In this document: positions 54,325-64,000 of the stretch, one piece after another
How the letters are laid out: each line of letters begins with the position of its first letter
Position numbering within the stretch: the stretch's first letter is position 1
Source of the DNA: Janthinobacterium rivuli
Lineage (GTDB): Bacteria > Pseudomonadota > Gammaproteobacteria > Burkholderiales > Burkholderiaceae_D
Length of the DNA stretch: 64,000 nt
Direction: 5' to 3'
NCBI RefSeq assembly: GCF_029690045.1
Contig: NZ_CP121464.1
Location: forward strand, 5,890,001 to 5,954,000
The notes under the pieces: model-generated
What the model saw: the letters and a program-made list of their open reading frames with translations, nothing else
What the model was told of the DNA's origin: nothing
Databases searched by the model: none
Position numbers and translations under genes: made by a program

Positions 54325-56028
54325 TCATTTATCTTCCTCCCCCCGCCTCGCCGGCGCCCTGAACCATTCCTCCGGCGGCACCACCTGCGACTCTTTCGGA
54401 TCATCGATGTAGTGCGGCGACGTGATCTGCACGTCGAATTCGTTGAAGACATCGATGATATTCTGGTGCAAGCGGTTCAGTACTTCGGCACGCTGGCGGG
54501 GGACTTCGGCGCTGGCGTAGGCGACGAGGCGGTATTGCACATAATAATCCTGCAGCGCCAGCTGCATCACGTACGGTTTTGGCGTGGTCGACAGTTCCGG
54601 CGTGCGCGAGGCGGCCAGTTCCAGCATGGCGTGCACTTGCCGCCATGGCGTGGCGTAGCCGATGGTGACGGTGGAGTCGAGCACGAAGCCGCCGCCGGGC
54701 TGGGCGCGCGAATAGTTCTTTGTCGTTTGCGACATCACCCACGCGTTCGGCAAGGCGACCTCTTCGCCCAGGCCCGTACGCAAACGCGTCTCGAACATGC
54801 CCACGTCGACCACGGTACCCTCGCTGTCGCCCACGCGCACATATTCTCCCTTGCGCAGGGCACGCGTGTACATCAGGATCAGGCCGCTGGCGCCCTGGCC
54901 CACGATGCTCGACGCGCCGATCGACACCATCAGGCCGACCAGCACGGACAGGCCCTGGAAGGCGGCCGTGTGCGAGCCGGGCAGATATGGATACGCCATG
55001 GCCAGCGCGAACAGCCAGATCACCACGCTGGCGATGCGGCGCGTCGGCAGGGCCGTGTCCTTGTCGAGCCAGCCGATTTGCAATTCGCCGCTTTCCACGC
55101 GCTTGAACAGCGAGGCGGCCGTGGCGGCGATCAGGCGCGCGATGGCGAAAATCACGCAGACCAGCACCAGCCCCGGCAAGGCGCCGATGATGGCGTGGAA
55201 GACGTCGGCCGCCACATCGAACAAATAGCCGCTCAGGCTTTCGCCCCACGAGCGCGTGTACGGCAAGCGCCCCAGTACGAAGGCGGCCCACAGATAGGTG
55301 GCCATCAGACGCAAGCCCCACAGCACGGCGCTCAGCAGTTGATACGCGAAGGCGATGTAGTGTTCGGCGTCGAGCACGCGCACGTTTTTCAGGCGCACGT
55401 CGCGCAGGCGCGAGGCCAGCAACACACCGCTGCGGCGCTTGGCCCAATGGTGCAAACGCGTCAGGCCCATCCACACGAGCCAGAACACGAGCGTAGCGAC
55501 GGCGCACACGGCGGCGGCAATCGCCAGGTAGCGCCAGCTGCCCTGTTCGCGGTAGTCGAGCACAGCCTTGCTCAGCTCGCCGGCCGCCGTTTTCGCCACG
55601 CTTTCCGTCGTGTCGCCGGCCAGCTGGTTGACGTCGCCAGGCACGACGACGAACAGTTGCACGCCGTCGAGCAGCACTTGCGTGCCTTCGGGAATCATGC
55701 GCGTGCTCGTCTGCAAGGGACCATTCTTCGCCAGCACGCTGTCCAGACGACGCTGCGCCCCGATGGCACGCTCATCGGGCGGATAGCCGGCCAGCGCGGC
55801 GCGGAAGACAAATACCTTGCGGTTGGCAAACATCAGCGGCGCCGTCCTGGCCGCAGCAAGCTGCGATGGCGCCACGACGGATGCGGCCTCCGCAACGAGC
55901 GCGGGCACGCCCTCGTCCGCATGGGCTGCGGGCAGCAAAAACATGGTCAACAGGCACAACAGGCGGAGCAACGCGGACATGGCAGCAATGAAAAGTGACA
56001 GGGAGTAGCCATCATGCCATGTAATCAT
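54325..56028 (-). CDS. MscS-family mechanosensitive channel protein
   Basis: The 567-residue protein has an N-terminal signal or first hydrophobic stretch, a periplasmic part to about residue 165, four to five membrane segments and the MscS pore/beta domain (GLMVSIGASSIVGQGASGLI; YTRALRKGEYVRVGDSEGTV near residue 400). It likely releases solutes on osmotic downshift. A second possible start is the ATG at 55980. It is convergent with the immunity genes. Confidence 0.87.
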   Translation of the reverse strand: MITWHDGYSLSLFIAAMSALLRLLCLLTMFLLPAAHADEGVPALVAEAASVVAPSQLAAARTAPLMFANRKVFVFRAALAGYPPDERAIGAQRRLDSVLAKNGPLQTSTRMIPEGTQVLLDGVQLFVVVPGDVNQLAGDTTESVAKTAAGELSKAVLDYREQGSWRYLAIAAAVCAVATLVFWLVWMGLTRLHHWAKRRSGVLLASRLRDVRLKNVRVLDAEHYIAFAYQLLSAVLWGLRLMATYLWAAFVLGRLPYTRSWGESLSGYLFDVAADVFHAIIGALPGLVLVCVIFAIARLIAATAASLFKRVESGELQIGWLDKDTALPTRRIASVVIWLFALAMAYPYLPGSHTAAFQGLSVLVGLMVSIGASSIVGQGASGLILMYTRALRKGEYVRVGDSEGTVVDVGMFETRLRTGLGEEVALPNAWVMSQTTKNYSRAQPGGGFVLDSTVTIGYATPWRQVHAMLELAASRTPELSTTPKPYVMQLALQDYYVQYRLVAYASAEVPRQRAEVLNRLHQNIIDVFNEFDVQITSPHYIDDPKESQVVPPEEWFRAPARRGEEDK

Positions 56029-56054
56029 GGAAACTCAAGCGCCGCCGCTAGCGT

Positions 56055-56740
56055 TCAGCTCGCATCATGGAAAATGATGCCCAAGGTGTGACGCAAGCCC
56101 GAACGCAGGCGCGACACGCCGTGGCGCATGTTCACGCGGTAAGTGCCGCGCGTGCCAATCACGGGACGCTGCGCGACGGGAAAGAGGACGGCGTCGCCCT
56201 GCGCCAGCGGCACCACTTCGGCGCGCGACTGCATGCGCGGACGCTGCTCCGTCAGCACGAACTCGCCGCCCGTGAAGTCTTCCTGCGGGCGCGACAGCAG
56301 CACAGCCAGTTGCAGCGGAAACACGTGCTCGCCATACAGATCCTGGTGCAAACAGTTGTAATCGCCTTCGCGGTAGCGCAGCAGCAAGGGCGTGGGCCGC
56401 GTCTGCCCCGCCGCATGGCAGCGCGCGAGGAAATCGGCGTGGCTGGACGGAAAGCGCGTCTCGATGCCCATGGCGGCGTGCCAGCGGTTGGCAATCGCCG
56501 CCAAGGGGGAATACAAGCCCGTGCGCAAGGCGGCCACCACCTCCGGCAGCGGATGCGCGAAATACTGGTACTCGCCCTGGCCAAAACCATGGCGCTGCAT
56601 CACCACCTTGCTGCGAAAGCGCGACGCGTCCTCATACTGCGCCGCCAGCGCCACGCAGGCATCCGCATCCAGCAAGCCCGGCACGACGGCGCAGCCGTAT
56701 TGATTGAGATCATCCTCGATCTGGCGCCAGTCCAGCGCCC

Positions 56741-56744
<4 letters not shown>
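56055..56744 (-). CDS. 2OG-Fe(II) oxygenase co-encoded with Ada
   Basis: The 229-residue dioxygenase has the iron set His133-x-Asp135 in CLHQDLYGEH and His208 in NMRHGVSRLRSGLRHT, with Arg218 a likely 2-oxoglutarate contact. The start is a GTG at 56744 overlapping the ada stop (GTGA) with GAGGG upstream, so it is co-translated with ada. This places it in the adaptive response, perhaps as a demethylase of alkylated bases or another repair substrate. The longer open frame upstream is the shadow of ada. Confidence 0.85.
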
Positions 56745-57796
<1,052 letters not shown>

Positions 57797-57870
57797 GTCG
57801 GACTCCGTGCTTGTCATTGGCAAGTAGCCAGCATAGCCAGCGCTGGCCGGCGCCACACTCCGGCGCTTGC

Positions 57871-57884
57871 TTTTGAATTCAAAA
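57871..57884. promoter_or_regulatory. TTTTGAATTCAAAA palindrome upstream of hutC
   Basis: A perfect 14-base palindrome lies about 94 bases before the hutC start, in the hutC/ada divergent gap. It may be an operator or part of a promoter; it does not match the hut operator. Confidence 0.3.
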
Positions 57885-57977
57885 AAAGGCTGGCGGCAGG
57901 CATCGTGCTCGGTGCTAAAATCGGCCATCGCGCCTCCAGCCGGCGGCGCGCCCTGCCCGTGCCCCGGAGAAACCGCA

Positions 57978-58697
57978 TTGGACGACCACACTACACAAGA
58001 AAATACGCCCATTTTCCAGCGCATCAAGGATTTTCTGCTGGCCGGCATCGCCGCCGGACGCTGGAAGGAAGGCGACGTGATTCCCTCCGAGCAAGCACTG
58101 GTAAAACAATTCGGCGTCTCGCGCATGACGGTCAACCGCGCCGTGCGCGAACTGACCAGCGAGCAAATACTGACGCGGCGCCAGGGTTCCGGTACCTATG
58201 TGGCGCAGCAAAAATACCAGGCGACCTTGTTGGAAATCAAGAGTATCGCCGATGAAGTGCGGGCGCGCGGACATATCCATCGCAGCAGCTTGCAATTGCT
58301 GGAACGCACCAAGGCCTCCGACTTGCTGGCCAAGCAATTCGGCCTGCCGCCGGAACACCCGCTGTTTCATTCGCTGATCGTGCATTTTGAAAACGGCGTG
58401 CCGATCCAGGTCGAGGACCGCTGGGTCAATCCCGAATGCGCACCCGACTACATGACGCAGGATTTTTCCAGCATCACGCCGAACGAATACCTGATGGCAG
58501 CGGCCCCTCTGCAAGGCGCCACCTACAGCATCGAAGCGCTGTCGGCGCCGCGCGACATCGCCGAAATGCTGGCCATCGACACCAAGCAGCCTTGCCTGGT
58601 GCTGCGCCGCCAGACGCGTTCAGGCGGCAAGATCGCCTCGACCGCCACCATGTGGCATCCCGGACACCGCTATCAGTTCGCCGGCAGCTTTACCTGA
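57978..58697 (+). CDS. hutC: HutC-type GntR-family repressor (UTRA domain)
   Basis: The 239-residue regulator has a GntR winged helix (FQRIKDFLLAGIAAGRWKEG; SEQALVKQFGVSRMTVNRAV, residues 12-75) and a UTRA effector domain (FHSLIVHFENGVPIQVEDRW; ARTATMWHPGHRYQFAGSF-like C-terminus TATMWHPGHRYQFAGSF). The pattern fits HutC, which binds urocanate. The start is a TTG at 57978 with CGGAG 7 bases upstream; a 37-codon extension to 57867 is less likely. It lies 8 kb from the hut operon but is the only GntR gene in the window. Confidence 0.88.
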   Translation: MDDHTTQENTPIFQRIKDFLLAGIAAGRWKEGDVIPSEQALVKQFGVSRMTVNRAVRELTSEQILTRRQGSGTYVAQQKYQATLLEIKSIADEVRARGHIHRSSLQLLERTKASDLLAKQFGLPPEHPLFHSLIVHFENGVPIQVEDRWVNPECAPDYMTQDFSSITPNEYLMAAAPLQGATYSIEALSAPRDIAEMLAIDTKQPCLVLRRQTRSGGKIASTATMWHPGHRYQFAGSFT

Positions 58698-58892
58698 GGC
58701 TACCACCGCGATTGAGTAGCACGATTTCGCGCAAACTTTCTCACGAATTCTCACTAAATCGCGAAAAAAACAGCCATTTCGGGGCAAAAAAAATCCCGTT
58801 TTGGCCGTTTCCGAACTTAAATACTCCGAGTAAATATTCGATGCTATAGTTGCCGCCAGAAAGCGCCGCAGGCGTTTATTTGAGCGCGCCTC
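58698..58892. other. AT-rich gap before the hybrid kinase gene
   Basis: No gene is seen in these 195 bases. A TTTCGCG ... CGCGAAA inverted repeat and an AT-rich stretch from about 58815 to 58855 suggest a promoter zone for the kinase gene; no clean boxes could be fixed. Confidence 0.35.
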
Positions 58893-61800
58893 ATGTACTG
58901 CCAGCCTAGTCCAATCACGCCCCAGAAAGGGATGCATTTGTCGTATTGCAGCCACACGAGTTTCGGCGCACCACGCCCACGGCGCCCTGCGCTGCGCCGG
59001 CTCGCGCGTACGATGCTGGCGGCAGGCATGACGCTTTCGCTGCCGGTGCAGGCGGCGCACGGCATGACGCCGGCATTGCTGTGGCCGTATGCCGCCGCCA
59101 GCGCCACCGCCCTGGCGGGACTGGCTTGCTGGCAAGCCTGGCGCCTGCGCCAGCAGTTGCGCCACCAGCCCCAGCCCGCGCAGGCCCAGGCCGAACAGGA
59201 TGCCGTGCAAGCCTTGCGCGGCGCCACCATGGCCGGCTGGACCTGGCGGCGCCAGTCCGACCGGCTGCAGTTCGCGCCCCAGTACCAGGACGTCCTGGGC
59301 GACAAGCATGCCAGGCTCGAACATGCACTGGCCGACTGGCTGGCCGAAGTCCACCGCGATGACCGAGCGCGCCTGAGCCTGGCCTTTCGCCAGCATCTGG
59401 ACGGCCAGGCGCCTGGCACCTTCAATTGCGAATTCCGTTTGCGCCACAGCGACGGCCACTGGCGCTGGCTGCTGGCGCGCGGCGCCGTCCTGTCGCGCGC
59501 CTCGGATGGCAGCGCCACGCAGGCCAGCGGCATCGTCTGCGACATCAGCGAGCGCAAGCAGGACGAGCAATCGCGCATGCGCTCGATGCTGGAAGCGGCG
59601 CCCGAAGCCATGCTGGTGGCCGATGTCGAGGGCAAGGTGCATTACGCCAACCAGATTGGCGCGCGCTGCTTCGGCTATCCGCTGGCCGAATTGATTGGCA
59701 TGTCGCTGGAGCAATTGGTACCGGAAAGCACGACCAGCCACTCCGCGGGCGACCCGCAAGGACGGCACAGCCTGCCTGGCAGGGTGATGATGGCGCGCCG
59801 TCGCGACGGCACGCACTTCCCCGCCAAGGTCAGCCTGTCGCCGCTGCGCATGGCCGGGCAAGTTTTTTCCATCGTCTCGCTGCGCGACATGACGCAGCGG
59901 CAACGCGCCGAGGAAGCGCTGCACGCCAGTTCGGAACGCTACCGCCTGATCGTGCAGACGGCCGCCGAAGGCATCTGGATGACGGATGCGAACGGCAAGA
60001 CCACCTTCGTCAACCCGAAGATGGCGCACATGCTCGGCTACACGGTGCAGGAAATGCTGGGCCGTCCCCTGCTCGACTTCATGGACCGCGACAGCCAGCT
60101 GCTGATGCAGCGCCGCCTGGCCAGTCACGGCAGTCAGGCCAGCCAGCCGGACCAGGTCGATTTCCGCTTCTTCCGCAAGGATCAGTCCAGCCTGTGGGGT
60201 TTGCTGTCGAGCACCAGCATCCAGTCGGACAATGGCGAGCCGGGCGGCACCCTGGCGATGATCACCGACATCACCGAGCGGCGCCAGGCGTCGATCGCGC
60301 TGTCGAACTCGAGCCAGCGCATGGCGTCCGTGTTCGGCGCCGTGACGAATGGCCTGGTGGTGCAGGACAGCCACGGTCACATCCTGGAAAGCAATGCCGC
60401 CGCCGAGCGCATGCTGGCGGCCAGTCCGGCCGGCAACAGCCTGTGGCAAGCCATCCGCGAAGACGGCTCCGCCTTCGACCAGCGCAGCCATCCCGTGCAC
60501 ATCACCCTGTCGACGGGCGAAGCCATGCGCGACGTGCTGATGGGCGTGCTGCAGCCCGATGGCAGCCTGTCATGGCTGTCCGTAAATACCGAGGCCATCC
60601 GCGATGAGTACGGCAAGGTGGGCATGGTGGTGGCCAGCCTGACGGACATCACGTATCACAAGCGCAGCGAGAGCGCCTTGCGCGAGCTCAATGAACATCT
60701 GGAAGAGCGCGTGGCGCAGCGCACGGAACAGCTCGACCAGGCCAAGCAGGTGGCAGAGGAAGCGAGCCTGGCGAAGGGACAATTCCTGGCCAACATGAGC
60801 CATGAAATCCGCACGCCGATGAATGGCGTGATTGGCATGGCGTATCTGGCCCTCAAAACGGACCTGGAACCGCGCCAGCGCGATTACCTGGAGAAAATCC
60901 GCTTCGCCGGTGAACACTTGCTGGGCATCATCGACGATATCCTCGACATCTCGAAAATCGAGGCGGGCAAGCTGGAAATCGAGCACGTCAACTTCAGTTT
61001 CGACCATGTCGTGCAAACGCTGATGACGGTGGTGGCGCCGCGCGCCGCCGGCAAGAACCTGGAACTGCTGTTCGAGATCGACCCGCAATTGCCCGCCGTG
61101 CTCGTGGGCGACCCGCTGCGCCTGGGGCAGGTATTGATCAACTACGCCAATAACGCCATCAAGTTCAGCGAACAGGGCAGCATTACCGTGAAAGTGCGCA
61201 GGGTGGTGGCGGACGCGAAACACTGCCTCGTGCGCTTTGAAGTGTGCGACCACGGCATCGGCCTGTCGCAGGATGAAATGAGCAAACTCTTCCAGTCCTT
61301 CCAGCAAGCCGACACGTCCACCACGCGCGAATATGGCGGCACGGGCCTGGGCCTGGCCATCTGCAAGCAGCTGGCCCAGCTGATGGGCGGCGACGTGGGC
61401 GTCGACAGCCGTCCCGGCGCCGGCAGCACCTTCTGGTTCACGGCCAACCTGGGCATTTCCGACCAGGCCGCGCCCGCCATGCTCGACAGCATGGTGCAGA
61501 CGGCGGCCGCCATGCGCGCCAGCGCCGACGCGGCCCTGGTGATGCGCACGCTCAAGCATGCACGCATCCTGCTGGTGGAAGACAACACCTTCAACCAGCA
61601 GGTGGCGCTGGAATTGCTGGAAGAAGCGGGCGCCTCCGTCTGTCTAGCCAACAATGGCGAAGAGGCGCTCGACCTGCTGCGCCAGACCCAATTCGACTGC
61701 GTGCTGATGGACGTGCAGATGCCGCTGATGGATGGCTTGCAGGCGACGCGCCACATCCGCGCCGACCCGCAGCTGGCGCACCTGCGCGTGCTGGCCATGA

Positions 61801-62348
61801 CGGCCACGGCCACCAGCGAAGACCGCGTGCGCTGCCTGGAGGCGGGCATGGACGATTTCATTTCCAAGCCCATCCAGCCGGCCATGATGTACCAGACCAT
61901 CGCCAGCTGGCTGCCGGCGCGCGAGACGCCGCCACCACCGGCGCGCAGCCGCGCCGCGCCCGCCTTCAAGACCACGCTGGCCGGCGACCCGCAAGTGATC
62001 GACCTGTCCATCCTGGCAAAGTTGCTGGGCTACAACCCGGAAAAGGTGCGCAAGTTCGCCTTCAAGTTCCTGCAGACCACGCAGGATGGCTTTGGCGACA
62101 TCGATGCGGCCCTGGCGCGCGGCGACGTGCACCAGGTGCGCGAACTGGGGCACCGCATCAAGTCGTCGGCGCGCACCGTGGGCGCCCTGGGACTGGCCGA
62201 GCTGTGCCACAACCTGGAAACCCTGGCGCCGGGCGAACCGGCCGACGAGGCGGAGCGGGCGCGGCGCATCGTCACGCGCCTGTGGCCCCTGCTGGAACAG
62301 ATTACCGAACAAATCATGAATAACACCAGCTTTGCCAATGACGATTAG
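58893..62348 (+). CDS. Hybrid sensor histidine kinase with PAS repeats, receiver and Hpt domains
   Basis: The 1151-residue protein has one hydrophobic segment (ALLWPYAAASATALAGLACW, about residues 61-80), then about four PAS domains (110-235, 235-350, 355-475, 480-600; for example VCDISERKQ and ITDITERRQ ends), HisKA with phospho-His637 in NMSHEIRTPMNGVIGM, HATPase to about 860, a receiver with Asp940 in CVLMDVQMPLMDG, and a C-terminal Hpt domain with His1087 in LGHRIKSSARTVG. A full BvgS/ArcB-like phosphorelay is therefore in one chain. Input signal is unknown. The ATG lacks a strong ribosome-binding site. The next gene is a receiver-only protein. Confidence 0.9.
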   Translation: MYCQPSPITPQKGMHLSYCSHTSFGAPRPRRPALRRLARTMLAAGMTLSLPVQAAHGMTPALLWPYAAASATALAGLACWQAWRLRQQLRHQPQPAQAQAEQDAVQALRGATMAGWTWRRQSDRLQFAPQYQDVLGDKHARLEHALADWLAEVHRDDRARLSLAFRQHLDGQAPGTFNCEFRLRHSDGHWRWLLARGAVLSRASDGSATQASGIVCDISERKQDEQSRMRSMLEAAPEAMLVADVEGKVHYANQIGARCFGYPLAELIGMSLEQLVPESTTSHSAGDPQGRHSLPGRVMMARRRDGTHFPAKVSLSPLRMAGQVFSIVSLRDMTQRQRAEEALHASSERYRLIVQTAAEGIWMTDANGKTTFVNPKMAHMLGYTVQEMLGRPLLDFMDRDSQLLMQRRLASHGSQASQPDQVDFRFFRKDQSSLWGLLSSTSIQSDNGEPGGTLAMITDITERRQASIALSNSSQRMASVFGAVTNGLVVQDSHGHILESNAAAERMLAASPAGNSLWQAIREDGSAFDQRSHPVHITLSTGEAMRDVLMGVLQPDGSLSWLSVNTEAIRDEYGKVGMVVASLTDITYHKRSESALRELNEHLEERVAQRTEQLDQAKQVAEEASLAKGQFLANMSHEIRTPMNGVIGMAYLALKTDLEPRQRDYLEKIRFAGEHLLGIIDDILDISKIEAGKLEIEHVNFSFDHVVQTLMTVVAPRAAGKNLELLFEIDPQLPAVLVGDPLRLGQVLINYANNAIKFSEQGSITVKVRRVVADAKHCLVRFEVCDHGIGLSQDEMSKLFQSFQQADTSTTREYGGTGLGLAICKQLAQLMGGDVGVDSRPGAGSTFWFTANLGISDQAAPAMLDSMVQTAAAMRASADAALVMRTLKHARILLVEDNTFNQQVALELLEEAGASVCLANNGEEALDLLRQTQFDCVLMDVQMPLMDGLQATRHIRADPQLAHLRVLAMTATATSEDRVRCLEAGMDDFISKPIQPAMMYQTIASWLPARETPPPPARSRAAPAFKTTLAGDPQVIDLSILAKLLGYNPEKVRKFAFKFLQTTQDGFGDIDAALARGDVHQVRELGHRIKSSARTVGALGLAELCHNLETLAPGEPADEAERARRIVTRLWPLLEQITEQIMNNTSFANDD

Positions 62349-62418
62349 CTACCGCCAAATTGGATTGCGGCAAGGTATCGGCATCGACAGCGATGCATAT
62401 CAACAGAAAGACATGACG

Positions 62419-62877
62419 ATGAACACTGTATCAAACCAAGCAAGCCAGGAACACAACGAAGCAGGCCTGGCGCCATTGCGCGTGCTGCTGCTGGACGACG
62501 ACGTTTTCATGCTCGACGTGCTCAGCGACATGCTTGAGCAAATGGGCTCGTTCGACATCCGCTGCGAATCGCACAGCGAACAGGCGCTGTCGACCCTCAA
62601 GCAGCACCAGCCCGACCTGCTGATCTGCGACCTGTCCATGCCCGACATCGACGGCATCGAATTTTTGCGCATGGCGGCGGAAAACGGCTTCCGCGGCGGC
62701 GTGGTTCTGCTGTCGGGCCTGCATTCGGCCGTGCGCCTGGCGGCCGAACGCCTGGCCATGGCCAACGGCCTGCATATATTGGGCACCTTCCGCAAGCCGA
62801 TGGAAAGCGCGGAATTGCAGCTGATGGTGAACTTGCAACTGCAGCACACGGCGCGTCAGGCCAGCGTACAAGCCTGA
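62419..62877 (+). CDS. Single-domain response regulator (receiver only)
   Basis: The 152-residue protein is a receiver domain with acidic pocket LLLDDDVFMLDVL and phosphoacceptor in LLICDLSMPDIDGIEF, a Ser/Thr in VVLLSGLHS and Lys in TFRKPMESAE. No output domain is present, so it is likely an intermediate in the relay of the preceding hybrid kinase or a motility-type regulator. The start is ambiguous among 62413, 62419 and 62338; 62419 has AGAAAG at a workable distance. It begins 70 bases after the kinase stop. Confidence 0.85.
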   Translation: MNTVSNQASQEHNEAGLAPLRVLLLDDDVFMLDVLSDMLEQMGSFDIRCESHSEQALSTLKQHQPDLLICDLSMPDIDGIEFLRMAAENGFRGGVVLLSGLHSAVRLAAERLAMANGLHILGTFRKPMESAELQLMVNLQLQHTARQASVQA

Positions 62878-63179
62878 GCGCGCAGGCCGGCCGGGAGGGC
62901 GGACACGGCGCTGCAGGCCAGCAGGCATGCGGCTTTGCCGCCCTGCCGGCAACTGCAGCGACGATATGCCTCAAGTTTTTCTGCAATAATCGCCACGCTT
63001 TGAAAAAATGGGTTATTATTTCAGCCATCCCCGCCTGCATACCTCTGGTCGCACCTTCCAAGACATTGAAGTCGTGCCCATTGTCCCCATCTTCTCATTG
63101 CATTCCAGGAAGCATGGATGGCGAACCAGCGTATGGTTAATTCCAGGCATTATTGATCCCACCCTCATTTGAGGAAAAT
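62878..63179. other. Intergenic region before trxA
   Basis: These 302 bases hold no gene. A GC-rich inverted repeat with bulge (GCCGG..AGGGCGG at 62886-62902 with CCGCCCTGCCGGC at 62938-62950) may end the receiver transcript. The AT-richer part around 62995-63025 may hold the trxA promoter; no firm boxes seen. Confidence 0.35.
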
Positions 63180-63506
63180 ATGAGCGAAAATATCAAACAC
63201 ATTAGCGATGCATCTTTTGAAGCAGACGTCCTGCAATCCGAGTTGCCCGTACTGGTCGACTTCTGGGCAGAATGGTGCGGTCCCTGCAAGGCCATCGCCC
63301 CGATCCTGGAAGAAGTGGCCAAGGAATACGCCGGCCGCATCCTGATCGCCAAGATGGACGTGGACGCGAACCAGGCAGTGCCTGCCAAGTTCGGCATCCG
63401 CGGCATCCCGACCCTGATCCTGTTCAAGGATGGTGTTGCAGCTGCTCAAAAAGTGGGCGCCATGGCCAAGGGCCAGTTGACCACTTTCGTCGACAGCAAC
63501 ATTTAA
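63180..63506 (+). CDS. trxA: Thioredoxin 1
   Basis: The 108-residue protein has the active site WAEWCGPCKAIAPIL at residues 27-41 and the cis-proline in GIRGIPTLILFKDG near residue 76, with the usual length. It reduces disulfides in the cytoplasm. GAGG lies 7 bases before the ATG. It precedes rho, the standard order in beta- and gammaproteobacteria. Confidence 0.97.
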   Translation: MSENIKHISDASFEADVLQSELPVLVDFWAEWCGPCKAIAPILEEVAKEYAGRILIAKMDVDANQAVPAKFGIRGIPTLILFKDGVAAAQKVGAMAKGQLTTFVDSNI

Positions 63507-63517
63507 TGTATGATGGG

Positions 63518-63541
63518 CAGCGCTGCGCCCGCAGCGCCGCC
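63518..63541. other. GC-rich stem-loop in the trxA-rho gap
   Basis: GCGCTGC (63520-63526) pairs with GCAGCGC (63531-63537) around GCCC. There is no T run. It starts 13 bases after the trxA stop and could mark a 3' end or part of the rho leader. Confidence 0.4.
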
Positions 63542-63662
63542 TGACTGGAACCACCGGGAAGCGGCTTTGCCCTCATTCGTGCACAGCCTTCCCCAATAAT
63601 TAATCAACGCCACGCAGTCCCCTCCCCTACCTTTACCTCCCGTCTCGGGACACTCAACATAT

Positions 63663-64000
63663 ATGCATTTATCCGAACTAAAGGCCCTACACGTATCCGC
63701 CCTGCTTGAGATGGCGATCGGTCTTGACATTGACAACGCAGCCCGCTTGCGCAAACAGGAGCTGATGTTCGCTATCCTGAAAAAACGCGCCAAGTCCGGC
63801 GAACAGATTTTTGGCGACGGCGCCCTGGAAGTGCTGCCTGACGGCTTCGGCTTCCTGCGCTCGCCCGACGCCAGCTACATGGCGTCCACCGACGACATTT
63901 ACATCTCCCCTTCGCAAATCCGCCGCTTCAATCTGCACACCGGCGATTCGATCGAAGGCGAGGTACGGACCCCGAAAGATGGCGAACGCTATTTCGCATT
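63663..64000 (+). CDS. rho: Transcription termination factor Rho, 5' part
   Basis: The open frame runs to the window edge. [20 protein letters not shown], then [20 protein letters not shown] is the N-terminal Rho_N helix bundle, and [20 protein letters not shown] with [20 protein letters not shown] is the RNA-binding S1-like domain of Rho. The ATPase part is missing because of the edge. A 156-base leader follows trxA. Confidence 0.97.
   Translation, partial: MHLSELKALHVSALLEMAIGLDIDNAARLRKQELMFAILKKRAKSGEQIFGDGALEVLPDGFGFLRSPDASYMASTDDIYISPSQIRRFNLHTGDSIEGEVRTPKDGERYFA

Noticed and set aside
57800..57840. CTTGTCATTGGCAAG near the ada start as a hut operator
   Set aside because: The arms are CTTG/CAAG only, spaced differently from GGTTGTNNNNACAACC, and it lies next to ada rather than a hut gene.
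58620..60500. 626-codon open frame on the minus strand opposite the hybrid kinase
   Set aside because: Mirror of the kinase PAS region; composition is Ala/Arg/His-rich and no family pattern is visible.

Overview
The window looks like chromosomal DNA of a Janthinobacterium/Massilia/Duganella-type betaproteobacterium (Oxalobacteraceae, Burkholderiales). The basis is the high GC with strongly GC-ended codons, the betaproteobacterial arrangement of the paa and hut clusters, the pmbA/yjgA/mog and trxA/rho neighbourhoods, a DUF2863-type gene, and GTCGGATTA- and GGGGTCAGACCC-type palindromic repeats. The lineage is inferred from gene content only. I see no rRNA or tRNA gene, no CRISPR array, no insertion sequence and no phage module.

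Bases 1-19,510 hold a porin-like gene (cut by the left edge) and then a complete-looking aerobic phenylacetate catabolon on the minus strand: paaABCDE (ring epoxidase), paaG, paaH, paaI, paaK, a thiolase (paaJ/pcaF), a five-gene branched-chain-type ABC transporter (substrate-binding protein, livH, livM, livG, livF), paaY and paaZ. The repressor gene paaX is divergent from paaA. Phenylacetate is activated by PaaK, epoxidised by PaaABCDE, isomerised by PaaG, opened and oxidised by PaaZ, and beta-oxidised by the thiolase and PaaH; PaaI and PaaY are salvage thioesterases. No paaF hydratase is present. The transporter inside the unit is a candidate uptake system for the aromatic acid.

Bases 19,600-40,900 are housekeeping and mixed metabolism: an M14 carboxypeptidase, pmbA/tldE, darP (yjgA), mog, a carboxylesterase, a secreted S1C protease, a carboxymuconolactone-decarboxylase-like protein, an FAH-family hydrolase with an overlapping MFS transporter, a radical-SAM KamA-family protein, a Cache protein plus chemoreceptor, base-excision glycosylases of two families, an HDOD protein, membrane proteins, a DMT exporter, a GNAT and several very small genes.

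Bases 40,902-49,800 are a histidine-utilisation operon on the minus strand, hutU-hutH-hutG-hutF-hutD-hutI, followed by a fused substrate-binding/permease ABC protein. It uses the deiminase/deformylase route to glutamate. Its promoter is readable: TTGACT, a 17-bp spacer occupied by the palindrome GGTTGTATAGACAACC, then TATGCT. The likely repressor gene hutC lies 8 kb away at 57,978-58,697.

Bases 49,800-58,700 hold a YtcJ-like amidohydrolase, a GNAT, a probable effector/immunity cassette at 52,267-54,317 (a zincin-domain protein and two tandem paralogous exported proteins, visibly AT-richer than the surroundings), an MscS-like channel, and an ada gene overlapping a 2OG-Fe(II) oxygenase. Bases 58,893-64,000 hold a large hybrid histidine kinase, a receiver-only protein, trxA and the 5' part of rho.

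The strongest candidate for an undescribed system is the orphan effector/immunity cassette. Its N-terminal half has host-like composition, while its toxin half and both putative immunity genes are AT-rich.
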